DNA of 64,000 nucleotides from Methanomassiliicoccus luminyensis B10 (GTDB lineage Archaea; Thermoplasmatota; Thermoplasmata; Methanomassiliicoccales; Methanomassiliicoccaceae), in assembly GCF_000308215.1 (NCBI RefSeq), contig NZ_CAJE01000020.1, positions 1 to 64,000 of the forward strand, written 5' to 3'. The notes beneath the pieces were generated by a model. It ran no database searches. It had not been told where the DNA came from and saw only the letters and a program-made list of their open reading frames with translations. This document shows, piece after piece, positions 7,606-17,112 of the stretch (positions within the stretch are counted from its first letter, which is position 1; every line of letters begins with the position of its first letter). The position numbers and the translations under genes are program-made.

Positions 7606-8871
7606 TCAGAGGCCGTTCACGATCTCGTCCAGCAGGTACATCGCCCCCTGGGGCCCGAAGATGGAACGGGGGATGAAATCGAACTTGTCCAGGGACGGCA
7701 GCGAGATGTCCGCCCCTACGCGGCAGGCGCCCATCCCCTTCATCAGCCTGGCGGTGTGGCCGTCGGCGAGCGCCACATCCGGCCTGGCCTCGTCGATGCT
7801 CTTCTCCCAGGCGTCCCCGAACCCGCTGTCCTCCAGGAACGAGCGCAGGGCGCCGGCCATCGGCCGGCATGCCCCTGGGCTCAGCTGCACCGACGCCGGC
7901 ACCATCCCCAGATAGTTGAGGAGCCACTTGACGAGGGGCAGCGCCACCGAGCTGTCCGCCTTGACCGCGAACGTAGCTCCCTTGGGCAGGGTAGTGTGGG
8001 ACTGGAACTCCCTGAGCAGCTGGACCGAGATCTCCCGGTGGTGCTTGACATTGACCAGCGCCTCAGAGGGATCGGCCCCCGTCGCCGAGGCCGCCGCGCG
8101 GAGCCAGCTCTCCGTGGCGCTGAAGCCTACGGGGGCCCCCTCTTCGCATGTGACGCAGGGTATGCCGTACCTCTCTCGGTAGAGGTCAGCGGTGGCGGAG
8201 GCGTATTCCGGCGATACCACGATGTTGCAGGAGGCCTTCACCGAACCGCGCAGCTCCTCGACGGTGCACCCGGCCCCCGGTGCCGATATCACCTTCAGGC
8301 CCATCAGGCCGAGCAGCAGGCGGAGCCCGGCCACGGCATGCTTCCAGTCCTTGTTGGTGATGGGCAGGCCGAGGAGGTTGACGCACCCCGCCTCCCTCCG
8401 GACGCGGGGAGGGTCGAGCCACTCCAGCACCGAACGGATGGTGGCGTCGTAGCTGGTCGAGAGGGGGGCAGAGAAGGTCGATCCTTCGATGGCCAGCACC
8501 TTCTCGGAGAGACCGCTCCGGGCGATCACGCCTTCCAGGTCGTCGCCGATCAGGGCCGCCCCCGGGGCGTTTATCACCACTGCCAGGCTGTCCCCCTTCC
8601 TCTCCACAGAGGGCAGGATGCATTCCATCTTCTCCGCCGAGCCCTGTATATAGTCGTCCTCGTCGAGATAGGTGCAGGGGACCCTGGGCTGCCCGAAGAA
8701 GAACGGCTCTATGAACTCAGGACGGTCTCGGGAGGACCGGGGATGGTGAACCTCGGACAGGAAAGAGTGATAGTGCCGGCAACCCCCCGGCCCGTTCAAT
8801 ACGACGCGGGCGTCGGGTATGCTCTCCACCGCCAGCAGGCTGCCCGTGAGGCCGTCGGGGTCGACGCCCAT
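7606..8871 (-). CDS. Nitrogenase component 1-like protein, NifK/NifN/BchB-type beta subunit
   Basis: A 421-residue protein of the oxidoreductase/nitrogenase component 1 family. Near the N-terminus it has LNGPGGCRHYHS (Cys31), then VPCTYLDEDDYIQG (Cys66), both at places where NifK/BchB-type subunits hold an Fe-S cluster. The third usual cysteine, before the conserved IGDD, is replaced (INAPGAALIGDD). ATG 8871 overlaps the stop of the NifH-NifD fusion by one base (TGATG), so the two are coupled and most likely form a complex. The open frame extends upstream to 8997 but only as overlap. Known relatives reduce N2, protochlorophyllide, chlorophyllide or Ni-sirohydrochlorin diamide; next to chelatase genes a tetrapyrrole substrate is the best guess. 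Confidence 0.85.
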   Translation of the reverse strand: MGVDPDGLTGSLLAVESIPDARVVLNGPGGCRHYHSFLSEVHHPRSSRDRPEFIEPFFFGQPRVPCTYLDEDDYIQGSAEKMECILPSVERKGDSLAVVINAPGAALIGDDLEGVIARSGLSEKVLAIEGSTFSAPLSTSYDATIRSVLEWLDPPRVRREAGCVNLLGLPITNKDWKHAVAGLRLLLGLMGLKVISAPGAGCTVEELRGSVKASCNIVVSPEYASATADLYRERYGIPCVTCEEGAPVGFSATESWLRAAASATGADPSEALVNVKHHREISVQLLREFQSHTTLPKGATFAVKADSSVALPLVKWLLNYLGMVPASVQLSPGACRPMAGALRSFLEDSGFGDAWEKSIDEARPDVALADGHTARLMKGMGACRVGADISLPSLDKFDFIPRSIFGPQGAMYLLDEIVNGL

Positions 8872-11060
8872 CAGAGCTCCTCCCCGTCCTTCCAACCCTC
8901 CACCGCCGGAAGCCTGATTATGTCGGCCCACCGCTTGGCCAGCGCGATCGACGAGCGTACCCCCACATCGGGACGGTGAACGATATCGCAGCGGCATGCC
9001 AGGTCCTGGGGGAGCCTATGGTCCGCCAGTATCAGGTCTGGGCGCATCGCGTCAATGTCCGGCCTCATGTCCTCCGGCGAATAATCCTCCTGGAACACTA
9101 TCGAGCTCCGGTGCCGCGACCTGTCCGGCATGTGCTTCGGGCCCAGGCCCGCCTTCAGAACGACCATGTCCAGGTCCAGGAGCAGGTCCAGCAGCCAGTC
9201 GATGTCCTGGGAGTAGTTGTCGGATACCAGGACCTTCCTGCCCTTGAGCAGGGGCCGGAGCTCGGACGTTCCCTTCCGATACTCCTCCCTTATCTCCGTG
9301 ACCATGGACCTGCCTGCCGCCTCCCTCCCCATCTGACCCGCCAGCTTCTCGACCCAGGCCACGGTCTCGTGGAGGCCGACCGGCAGCGGAAGATCGAAGA
9401 TGCGCGCGCCCAGCCGGTCCCTGAGCATCTCGCATATCTGCCGGGACATGGCGTCGTCCTGGGCCATGATGCTGAGGCCGCCCCGCTGGAACCACCTGAT
9501 GGAGGGGATGTCGCACTCGCACAGGAACCGACAGTTCACCTCCAGGCCCAGGCCCCCGAGCACTTCCCGGGCGGCCTTGAAATTGCTCTCCCGGTTGTAG
9601 TTGAAGAAATCCCTCTCCGCGATGATGTTGACCATGCCGCTCTCGGCGGGGACGGCGCGGTCGACCAGCTCGATGGCCTTCCCCACTGCGTCCAGGTATC
9701 CCTGGTCCCACTCCCCGGTGATGTTCCCGTCGGACTCGATGACCTTCACCTCCGCCCCCTCGAACTCGCCCTCTACACGTTTGGCCATGGACGCGACGTC
9801 GTCGCCGATTATACCCGAGGCGCAGGTCGTCACCACGAACACGGTCCGGAAGCCCTTATCCAGTTCTTCCCTGATCAGGCGCTCCAGCTCCGCGACCCCG
9901 CCGAAGATGGACAGGTGGTCGTCCATGTCCGTGGAGGCCACCCTGGCGGCCGCCGGACCGAACTGGACCTCGCCGTTCCTCTTCCAGGAGCTCAGAGTGT
10001 AGTAGTCGCTGCTGGATGACATTATGTGCGCGCAGCTCCGGGGCCCGTGCACTATCGTCACCGCGCCGTCGATCTGGGAGGTGCAGTAGACCGCCCCGTT
10101 GGTGGCGCAGGTGTGCACGACCTTCCGGTCCTGCGGGGCCGCGGGGAGCTGCGGCGGCTCGCACCGCGCCAACGCGGCCTTTGGGCACGCCTGTTCGTCC
10201 GCGGGCCGAGGGGGCTCTTCCCGCACCTCCGCCATGGGGACGGGCCTGCCGGCGGCCAGGGCATTCAGCTGATCGTCGTCCAAAGGCCTGGCCGCCCTCA
10301 GCACGCTGGGGTCCTCGGAGGCTCGGATGACGTGCCGGGACAGCGTCCCGATGACCTTGGCCAGAACGGAATCGGGGAACATCTCCATGACCGTGCGGGC
10401 CTCCTTCTCGGCCTGGGCGAACAGCGCGCTGCGGGGGATCCTGGCCAGTATGGGGAGGTCCACGGCCCGGGCGAACCGCTCCACCATCTCGTCCTCTCCC
10501 TCCAGCCCGCGCCCGTTAAAGATAAGGCCGGCCACCCTGGCCGAGCTCCCGTCGAAGTTCCGGACGCCCTTCAGGATGTTATTGGCCGCGTATATCGACA
10601 TGAACTCCCCGGAGGTCACCAGGCAGACGGCATCGGCGTACTCCCTCCGCAGGGGAACAGCGAAGCCCCCGCAGACCACGTCGCCCAGGACGTCATATAC
10701 CTTGATGTCGAACTCATGATCGTCCAGGCCGAGCTTCTTCAGCACATCGAAGGTGGTCAATATCCCCCTCCCCGCGCAGCCTACCCCGGGCTCGGGACCG
10801 CCGGCCTCCACGCACTTGATGCCCAGGGCCCCCTCCTGGAGAACATCCTCCAGGCGGCGCTGGACTGGCGGGACATCCCTGATGTAGCCCAATACCGTCC
10901 GCTGGGCCGCTCCCCCCAACAGCAGCCTGGTAGAATCGTGCTTGGGGTCGCAGCCGACCTGAAGCACCCTGTTGCCCTCCTTGGCCAGAGCGTAGGACAG
11001 GTTGGCCGAGACGGTCGACTTCCCTATGCCCCCTTTGCCGTATATCGCGATCTGGAACAT
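8871..11060 (-). CDS. NifH-NifD fusion: nitrogenase-like reductase plus catalytic subunit in one chain
   Basis: One 729-residue open frame joins two proteins that are normally separate. Residues 1-265 are a NifH/BchL/CfbC-type ATPase with P-loop GKGGIGKST (8-16) and the two 4Fe-4S ligands Cys95 (VGCAGRG) and Cys130 (VVCGGF). A Pro/Ala-rich linker of about 50 residues follows. From about 316 on is a NifD/BchN/CfbD-type domain with Cys318, Cys326, Cys343 (HGPRSCAH) and Cys413 (TTCASGIIGDD). It would deliver ATP-gated electrons to its own active site and pair with the NifK-like product of the next gene. It starts 20 nt after chlD and ends overlapping the NifK-like gene. Fusion by sequencing error is unlikely because no stop or frame change occurs across the linker. 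Confidence 0.9.
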   Translation of the reverse strand: MFQIAIYGKGGIGKSTVSANLSYALAKEGNRVLQVGCDPKHDSTRLLLGGAAQRTVLGYIRDVPPVQRRLEDVLQEGALGIKCVEAGGPEPGVGCAGRGILTTFDVLKKLGLDDHEFDIKVYDVLGDVVCGGFAVPLRREYADAVCLVTSGEFMSIYAANNILKGVRNFDGSSARVAGLIFNGRGLEGEDEMVERFARAVDLPILARIPRSALFAQAEKEARTVMEMFPDSVLAKVIGTLSRHVIRASEDPSVLRAARPLDDDQLNALAAGRPVPMAEVREEPPRPADEQACPKAALARCEPPQLPAAPQDRKVVHTCATNGAVYCTSQIDGAVTIVHGPRSCAHIMSSSSDYYTLSSWKRNGEVQFGPAAARVASTDMDDHLSIFGGVAELERLIREELDKGFRTVFVVTTCASGIIGDDVASMAKRVEGEFEGAEVKVIESDGNITGEWDQGYLDAVGKAIELVDRAVPAESGMVNIIAERDFFNYNRESNFKAAREVLGGLGLEVNCRFLCECDIPSIRWFQRGGLSIMAQDDAMSRQICEMLRDRLGARIFDLPLPVGLHETVAWVEKLAGQMGREAAGRSMVTEIREEYRKGTSELRPLLKGRKVLVSDNYSQDIDWLLDLLLDLDMVVLKAGLGPKHMPDRSRHRSSIVFQEDYSPEDMRPDIDAMRPDLILADHRLPQDLACRCDIVHRPDVGVRSSIALAKRWADIIRLPAVEGWKDGEEL

Positions 11061-11080
11061 TTTCTCTCACCTGAGTTCGT

Positions 11081-12943
11081 TCATTTTCCCACCACCGCCC
11101 TCACCGAGGAAGCCAGATAGTCGGCGTCCAGCTCTTCGAGGCGGAAGTACGTGCCCTCCAGGGCTCCGCACAAGCGCATCGCCAGGTCCAGGCGGGGCCA
11201 GCCGGAGCCAGTGTCGACGACCACGAAGCGTATGCCCGAGCCCGCCATCCTCCGAGCGACGGAAAGAGCCTCCTGGAAGGGCTCGCCGCCCCCCATGGGC
11301 ACGTTGGCCCTGCCATCGGTCAGGATGACCATGACCGGGCGCTCCCGGGGCCCCCGCGGGTCGTCCTTCATCAGCAGCTCGCAGCCCTTGGCAAGGCCCA
11401 ACGCCAGAGGAGTCCGGCCCCCGGTAGGCATCTGCTCCAGCTTCCGGGAGGCCAGATATACGCTCCGGGTCAGGGGGAGCACCAGGTCGGCGCTCTCCTT
11501 GCGGAAGGCCATCATGCCCACCTCGTCCCTCTTCTGGTAGGCGTCCTGCAGCAGGGCCAGTATGGCCCCCTTCACCGCGGTCATCCTCTGACGGGCCCCC
11601 ATGGACCCACTGGCATCCACTAGGAACAATATCTTGGTCCCCTGCTTCCTCTCTCTTACTTTCTCCCGCAGGTCCTGCACGTCCAGCGCTACCGCCAGGT
11701 CCCCGCGGGGCCTGGACCGCTGGTATGGCGCCGCCGCCCGGATGCTGGCATCGAAAGCGATGTCCCTCACCGGCCCCTGAGGGACCCGGAACCGGGTGTA
11801 CCGGCCCGAGCGGTCCGAGGTGACGGTCCGGTCCCTTTTGCCGTGACCCGAGGGAACGTCCCTCCTCTTCCCGCCGTCCCCGATGTAGTCGATGACCGTG
11901 AAGGGCCTGCCGACGGTAAAGACGCGCTCCTGGGGGCCGCTGCTGGGAGATGGCGGCGGAGAGGGTTCGGCCTCCGGGGGCGGACCAGTTTCCCGGTCCT
12001 CGCTGCGACCTTTATTACTGTCTCTGGGCCCCTCGTCCGGGGACGGTTCGGAAGGATCGCTCCGGTCACCCGGGGGCGGGGGAGGGTCATCCCGGGCCTG
12101 GTCGTTCCTGCGGTGCTCCAGGCACAGCGGGGCGGCCTCCTGGAGATCGTCCAGGACGACCTGGTCCCTTCCCCTCAGTGCCGCCAGCGCGGACGCCGTG
12201 CGGGCCAGGGCGATGTCGCCGCGGTGGCCTTCCACGCCCAGATCGTGGCACAGTTTGGCGATGGCGTCGTAGTGCCCCGGGGGGATGATCACATATGGGA
12301 CCCTTTCCCGGGCCTTCAGCACCGAGGCGCTGACCTCCTCCTCGCTATTGCAGTAATCTTTCCGGAAAGCGGCGGGGTCGCGCTCATAGCTGAGGCCGCG
12401 CCGGAGTATCTCCACCCTCTCCTCGACGCGGTCGGCCGCAGAAACGGACACGCAGATGTCGAACCGGTCCATCAGGTGCGGGGACAGCTCCCCTTCCCGG
12501 GGGTCCATGGTGCCCACGAGAAGGAAGCGGCATTCGTGGCTCCAGGAGATCCCTTCCCTCTCCACCAGGTTGTGCTGGCGGCAGGACGCGTCGAGCACGG
12601 TGTGCACGAGCCTTTCCGGCAGGAGATTGATCCCGTCGACATAGAGTATGTTGCCGTCCGCCCTGTGAAGGATGCCGGCCTGGGCCTTCTTCTCGCCCGA
12701 TACCAGCGCCGCCTCCAGGTCCATGCCCCCGACGATCTGCTCCTCGGTGGCGTTGAGGGGAAGGTTGATCACCCTCGAGCCGGGCACCAGGCCGTCCAGG
12801 GCCCTGGCGATGGTGGTCTTGGCGGTGCCGGCGGGGCCCGTGATGAGGACGGCGCTGATGCTGTTGGAGGCGAGGGCGCACAGCAACGCCTTTTTTACCG
12901 TGTCCTGGCCCACCACGGCGGTGAAGGGGTAGGAGCGCCTCAC
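11081..12943 (-). CDS. chlD: Magnesium chelatase-type subunit D (AAA+ plus von Willebrand factor A domain)
   Basis: 620 residues from GTG 12943, which overlaps the ChlI stop by four bases (GTGA). The N-terminal 300 residues are a ChlI-like AAA+ domain with P-loop GPAGTAKTT and a degenerate Walker B ([10 protein letters not shown] rather than DEVNLL). A Pro- and acid-rich linker of about 70 residues follows. The C-terminus is a vWA domain with the MIDAS motif DASGSMG near residue 440. This is the D-subunit plan of Mg and Co chelatases, where D bridges the AAA+ ring of ChlI to the large CobN/BchH subunit. The open frame runs upstream to 13774 across chlI but has no D-like content there. Confidence 0.9.
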   Translation of the reverse strand: MRRSYPFTAVVGQDTVKKALLCALASNSISAVLITGPAGTAKTTIARALDGLVPGSRVINLPLNATEEQIVGGMDLEAALVSGEKKAQAGILHRADGNILYVDGINLLPERLVHTVLDASCRQHNLVEREGISWSHECRFLLVGTMDPREGELSPHLMDRFDICVSVSAADRVEERVEILRRGLSYERDPAAFRKDYCNSEEEVSASVLKARERVPYVIIPPGHYDAIAKLCHDLGVEGHRGDIALARTASALAALRGRDQVVLDDLQEAAPLCLEHRRNDQARDDPPPPPGDRSDPSEPSPDEGPRDSNKGRSEDRETGPPPEAEPSPPPSPSSGPQERVFTVGRPFTVIDYIGDGGKRRDVPSGHGKRDRTVTSDRSGRYTRFRVPQGPVRDIAFDASIRAAAPYQRSRPRGDLAVALDVQDLREKVRERKQGTKILFLVDASGSMGARQRMTAVKGAILALLQDAYQKRDEVGMMAFRKESADLVLPLTRSVYLASRKLEQMPTGGRTPLALGLAKGCELLMKDDPRGPRERPVMVILTDGRANVPMGGGEPFQEALSVARRMAGSGIRFVVVDTGSGWPRLDLAMRLCGALEGTYFRLEELDADYLASSVRAVVGK

Positions 12944-13983
12944 GCCGGCAGGAAGCGTTCCTGAAGCCAATCTCCCAGCTCCTTCATGTCCAGCTTGGAG
13001 TCCTGGAACGGGCCTCTCCGCATGCGGTGCGGAAGGACCAGAGGGGACACTTTTATCACGTCCTCCCGCCCCACCTGCTCCTTTCCCCACAGGGCAGCGG
13101 ACGCGAGGGCGGCCTTCACCAGGGTCAGGTCGGCGCGGTGGCCGTCCACCCCCAGGTGCAGAGAGATCTCCACCGCCGTCTCCAGGACCTCGTCGCTGAC
13201 GGCCAGGTCGGCCAGCCTCCGCTGGGCCGCCAGTATCTCGCTCCGGAGGTCTTCCTGCGCTTCCCTGTGCTCCTCGCAAAAACCCTCGGGGTCCCTCTCG
13301 AAAACGATCCGCCTCCTGATTACCTCCATCCTGTTCGTGGCGTCCTGCTCGGCCTTCACGTCCACCAGGAGGCCGAACCGGTCCAGCAGCTGAGGGCGAA
13401 GGTCGCCCTCCTCGGGGTTCATGGTGCCCACGAGGGTGAAGCGGGCGGGATGGGCGAAGGACACTCCCTCCCTTTCCACGAAGTTCGTCCCCATGGCCGC
13501 GGCGTCCAGGAGCAGATCGACCAGGTGGTCGTCCAGCAGGTTCACCTCGTCGACATAGAGGATATTCCCGTTGGCCTTGGCCAGCACTCCCGGCTCGAAC
13601 TTCTTCTTCCCGGTCTTCAGGGCGTGCTCTATGTCCAGCGTCCCCGCCACCCGGTCCTCGGTGGAGCTGAGCGGCAGCTCTACGACCTTCATCGGCACCG
13701 CCATCTCCTTCAGCTCCTCGCCCCCCTCCCTCCTTTCGATGCAGATGGGGCAGGCCCGGTCCCAGTCCCCCCACTTACAGCCGCAGGGACAGCCTGCGAC
13801 CACCTTCCTCTCTGGGAGAAGATCGGCCAGGGCCCTCACGGCGGTCGACTTCGCGGTCCCCTTCTCTCCCCTGATGAGGACGCCCCCTATCGAGGGGTTG
13901 ATGACGTTCAGCAGCAGCGCTTCCTTCATCCCTTCCTGCCCGACTATCGCCGAGAAGGGATATACCGGCCTGGTCTTGGTCAT
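12940..13983 (-). CDS. chlI: Magnesium chelatase-type AAA+ ATPase subunit I
   Basis: 347 residues. Walker A is GEKGTAKST, Walker B is [13 protein letters not shown] and sensor 1 is [11 protein letters not shown], all standard for ChlI/Bch[19 protein letters not shown] cysteine cluster lies between Walker A and Walker B. It forms the ATP-driven hexamer that works with ChlD and the CobN-like subunit. ATG 13983 overlaps the CbiZ stop by four bases (ATGA), and the 3' end overlaps chlD by four bases, so the three are one tightly coupled operon. An in-frame GTG at 13992 is less likely. Confidence 0.93.
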   Translation of the reverse strand: MTKTRPVYPFSAIVGQEGMKEALLLNVINPSIGGVLIRGEKGTAKSTAVRALADLLPERKVVAGCPCGCKWGDWDRACPICIERREGGEELKEMAVPMKVVELPLSSTEDRVAGTLDIEHALKTGKKKFEPGVLAKANGNILYVDEVNLLDDHLVDLLLDAAAMGTNFVEREGVSFAHPARFTLVGTMNPEEGDLRPQLLDRFGLLVDVKAEQDATNRMEVIRRRIVFERDPEGFCEEHREAQEDLRSEILAAQRRLADLAVSDEVLETAVEISLHLGVDGHRADLTLVKAALASAALWGKEQVGREDVIKVSPLVLPHRMRRGPFQDSKLDMKELGDWLQERFLPA

Positions 13984-15173
13984 GTGCACCACCGGCCGTA
14001 CTTCGCCATCTGGGCCAGTCCGTCGACCAGATTGGGGACGGGATCCGCAGTCTCATCCACCATGAGGTCCGGGAGGCCTTCATGGGGTGCGCTCAGCGTC
14101 CGGGGGAGGTCTTTCACCAGCGCGGCCCCCATGCGCCTTCCGACATCTTCGGGTATGAGGCCCCATGATATCTCGTCCATGAGGTGGAGGATGGAGCCGG
14201 TCGCCGCCACCACGTCGGGCCTTCCCGCGAGAGCGCTCAGGGAGCGCAGGAAGTCCTGCTCCCCGCAGCTGCCGGGGAACTTCTGGGAGGACATCCATAT
14301 GTCCCGTTCCGTGACGCGGAACCGCTGCAGGCGGACCAGGGCGTTCCTCTGGGATAGGGGGTTGAGCCCGTTCTGCTTGTCCAGCGCTTGAGAGGTGGCC
14401 TCGATGACGCACTGGCCGACCAGCTCGCCCAGCTTGGAGTGCTTTCCCGCGTCGGTGAGGCGGTTGCTGCTGCCGGGATCGGCGATGATGGCTATCTGAT
14501 CGGTCCCCGAGCCCGTGGCTATCCCCGTCGAATAGCGGCTGTGGGCCATGAGCTGCTGCAGCGCGCAGGTCTTCGCCTCGGTAGCGGTCATGATCGCCCT
14601 GGCCATGGTCTGCCGGGGGAGGTCGCCGTTGATCAGCAGCATGGTGACGATCGTTCCTCCCAGGAATTCCACTCCCCTCACCTCATTGTAGGCTGCGGGG
14701 TCGCCGGCCCTGCCGCCGTTGCATTCGATACCCGCGGTGACGATGGCCGTCACCTCGGTGGCCTTGAACCTCTTGGTCACGAGGGCGGCATTGTCCATGC
14801 GCGCCGCGGTGGACAGGCCGGCGCAGCGTTCGGGGTCCAGACCCACTTGTTCCGCCGTCGCCCTCAGGAATTGGGAATAGTCCTCGATCTTCACCAGCGC
14901 GTGGTCGCCGTCGATGGTCTGGCTGTTGAAAACGGCCTGAAGGCCCTCCTGGTACCCGCCGTTCATGTACGAGGTCACCAGGGTGCGCCTTCCTTCGGGC
15001 AGGATGAGCATCAGGACCCGGCCCTGCCGATAGAGACATTCCCCGCTCTGGAACCTGCGGATGAGCCTTCGTTCCTTCTCCACCACTTCCTGCTCCATTA
15101 CGCTTTGCCATGTGACTGCAGTCATTGTAACCCTCTTCGTAACATTCACAGCGGTCTTTTGTTCCCCATTCAT
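13980..15173 (-). CDS. cbiZ: CbiZ-type adenosylcobinamide amidohydrolase with C-terminal extension
   Basis: 397 residues. The first 250 or so match the CbiZ fold by motifs: [18 protein letters not shown], the [14 protein letters not shown] stretch and [11 protein letters not shown]. CbiZ removes the aminopropanol side chain from adenosylcobinamide or pseudocobalamin to give cobyric acid for salvage. The last 150 residues (from about [10 protein letters not shown]) are not part of the CbiZ core as I know it and have no assignment. ATG 15173 lies one base after the BtuD-like stop, with GGGTGAG as ribosome-binding site inside that overlap. It ties the importer to corrinoid or related tetrapyrrole salvage. 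Confidence 0.85.
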   Translation of the reverse strand: MNGEQKTAVNVTKRVTMTAVTWQSVMEQEVVEKERRLIRRFQSGECLYRQGRVLMLILPEGRRTLVTSYMNGGYQEGLQAVFNSQTIDGDHALVKIEDYSQFLRATAEQVGLDPERCAGLSTAARMDNAALVTKRFKATEVTAIVTAGIECNGGRAGDPAAYNEVRGVEFLGGTIVTMLLINGDLPRQTMARAIMTATEAKTCALQQLMAHSRYSTGIATGSGTDQIAIIADPGSSNRLTDAGKHSKLGELVGQCVIEATSQALDKQNGLNPLSQRNALVRLQRFRVTERDIWMSSQKFPGSCGEQDFLRSLSALAGRPDVVAATGSILHLMDEISWGLIPEDVGRRMGAALVKDLPRTLSAPHEGLPDLMVDETADPVPNLVDGLAQMAKYGRWCT

Positions 15174-15174
15174 C

Positions 15175-15993
15175 TCACCCAGATGGGGGCATGCTTCCCT
15201 CGCGCGACGGCTTCAGCGGCAGAACGAACAGGGTGCCGTCCTTGGTGACCATGGAGACCTCCACCCCATAGACGGCTTTGATGACCTCCTCGTTGACCAC
15301 ATCGCTGGGGGCACCGTAGTCCACTATCCCTCCCTTGCTCAGCAGGATGACCTTGTCGCAGTACTTGGTGAGCAGGTTGATGTCGTGCGACGCAGTGATC
15401 ACGGTGATGCCTTTCCGGGAGAGGGCCTGGAGGGACTCCATCACCTGCAGCTTGTACTTGAGGTCCAGGTGAGCGGACGGCTCGTCAACCAGCATGACCC
15501 GGGGCCTCTGCACCACGCCCTTCGCCAGGAGCACTCTCGCCTTTTCCCCGCTGCTTAGTTCATTCAGCCTGCGGTCGGCGAAATCGGTGACCTTGAACTC
15601 TTCCAGCGCGTCGTTGACGATCTTCTCGTCCTCGTCGCCCTCCCACCACCAATTGCTTACATACGGGGTCCTGCCCAGGGTCACGAAGTCCCTTACCACC
15701 AGGGAAAAGTCGTCAGGCACGTCCGCCGGGATGGTCGTGCACAGCCTGGCTATGTCCATCATGGTCAGGGTGCGAACGTCCTTGTGGCATAGAAGGACCA
15801 GCCCCTCCTGGATGGACAGCAGCCTGTTGATGCACCTCATCAGGGTGGTCTTGCCCGAACCGTTCGGACCCATCAGGCCGATGAACTCACCCTTCCCCGC
15901 CTCGATCTTGATGTCCTTCAGCGTCTTCTTCGTCGATGTGTAGCCAAAGGATATGTTGTCCAGCTTCACCGTTATCTCTTCTTCACATTGCAT
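15175..15993 (-). CDS. btuD: BtuD/FecE-type ABC importer ATPase
   Basis: 272 residues with Walker A GPNGSGKTT (about 42-50), signature LSSGEKAR (one residue off the usual LSGGQ), Walker B VMLVDEPSAHLDLK and switch His in ASHDINLL. This is the ATPase subunit of class II importers for cobalamin, haem or ferric siderophores. It overlaps the permease gene by 11 nt and is followed one base later by cbiZ, which favours a corrinoid substrate. Iron-chelate uptake is the alternative, given the Fur-type box at the operon promoter. Confidence 0.92.
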   Translation of the reverse strand: MQCEEEITVKLDNISFGYTSTKKTLKDIKIEAGKGEFIGLMGPNGSGKTTLMRCINRLLSIQEGLVLLCHKDVRTLTMMDIARLCTTIPADVPDDFSLVVRDFVTLGRTPYVSNWWWEGDEDEKIVNDALEEFKVTDFADRRLNELSSGEKARVLLAKGVVQRPRVMLVDEPSAHLDLKYKLQVMESLQALSRKGITVITASHDINLLTKYCDKVILLSKGGIVDYGAPSDVVNEEVIKAVYGVEVSMVTKDGTLFVLPLKPSREGSMPPSG

Positions 15994-17098
15994 ACCGCTT
16001 TCCCTCCCTCAACATAAGATAAGCAAAGAACGGGACCCCGATCACCGCGATGATCGCGCCGATGGGCAGCTCCGCCGGGCTCATCAGGGTCTTGCACGCT
16101 ATGTCCGCGACCAGCAGGACGTTGGCCCCGATCATCATGGACGCCGGAAGCAGCAGCCGGTGGTCGCCTCCAATGATGATCCTGGCGACGTGGGGCACGA
16201 TGAGGCCGACGAAGCCGATGACACCGCAGAACGCCACGCACATAGCCGTGAGGACGGAGACCAGAATCACCATGGCCAGTTTCAGTCTCCTCGTGTTGAG
16301 CCCCAGCTGCTGGGCCTGCTCGTCGCCCAGCAGGACGGTGTTCAGGTCCCTGGCGAAGAACAGCAGGATGAGAAGGCAGATAGCTATAGGGATGCTGATG
16401 AACAGCGCGTCGGTCCAGTCTATGCCGGCAAACGAGCCGAACATCCAGAACAAGGTCATGTGGACGTTTTCAGCGTTGAAGGTCATCAGCAGGGTCGTTC
16501 CAGCGCTGAGCCCTATCCCGATGATTACGCCAGAGAGGACATAGCTCATCGCCTTTCCGCCCGCCCCCTCAGCAAGGACCATGGTAAGGAAGAACGCCCC
16601 TATCGCCCCGATGATCGCCGAGATCGGGATGGTGAAGTAGGAGAAAGCCCCTCCTAGGAACACTCCCCCCAGCATGGCCAGGGTGACCGCGAAGCTGGCG
16701 CCGGACGAGACCCCGGTGATATACGGGTCCACCAAGGGGTTGCGTATGAGGGCCTGCATGACCGCGCCTGCGGCCGAGAGGCCCGCCCCCACCGCGATGA
16801 CGGCCAGCGCCCTGGGCATGCGGAGGTGGTAGATCACCAGCTCGTTCAAGTTTCCCGGTGCTGGGTTCCCGAATTTTAGGATGAGCGAGGTGGTCGAGCT
16901 CAACGCGTCGAGGAAGGAGATCTGTATCGTCCCGAAGGTCAAGGACATGATCACCAGGATCCCCAAGCTCACCGAGCCCATGAGGAGTATGACGAGGAGC
17001 TTTGCCTTCGCATGCTTGACCCCCCGGACGGTGCGTATGGCACCCTCGCCGGAGGCTGACCTGCGGCCCCACCCCCCGAACACGCCCTCTGAGCTCAT
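15983..17098 (-). CDS. btuC: BtuC/FecCD-type ABC importer permease
   Basis: 371 residues with about ten hydrophobic segments and the FecCD family hallmarks: LRMPRALAVIAVGAGLSAAGAVMQ, then NPLVDPYITGVSSGASF, and the coupling-helix region GFVGLIVPHVAR near the C-terminus. The first 35 residues are a basic cytoplasmic tail. The gene lies 14 nt after the substrate-binding protein stop and overlaps btuD by 11 nt, giving a complete BtuF-C-D importer. Confidence 0.95.
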   Translation of the reverse strand: MSSEGVFGGWGRRSASGEGAIRTVRGVKHAKAKLLVILLMGSVSLGILVIMSLTFGTIQISFLDALSSTTSLILKFGNPAPGNLNELVIYHLRMPRALAVIAVGAGLSAAGAVMQALIRNPLVDPYITGVSSGASFAVTLAMLGGVFLGGAFSYFTIPISAIIGAIGAFFLTMVLAEGAGGKAMSYVLSGVIIGIGLSAGTTLLMTFNAENVHMTLFWMFGSFAGIDWTDALFISIPIAICLLILLFFARDLNTVLLGDEQAQQLGLNTRRLKLAMVILVSVLTAMCVAFCGVIGFVGLIVPHVARIIIGGDHRLLLPASMMIGANVLLVADIACKTLMSPAELPIGAIIAVIGVPFFAYLMLREGKRYAM

Positions 17099-17112
17099 TG
17101 TTTTATGCCTCC

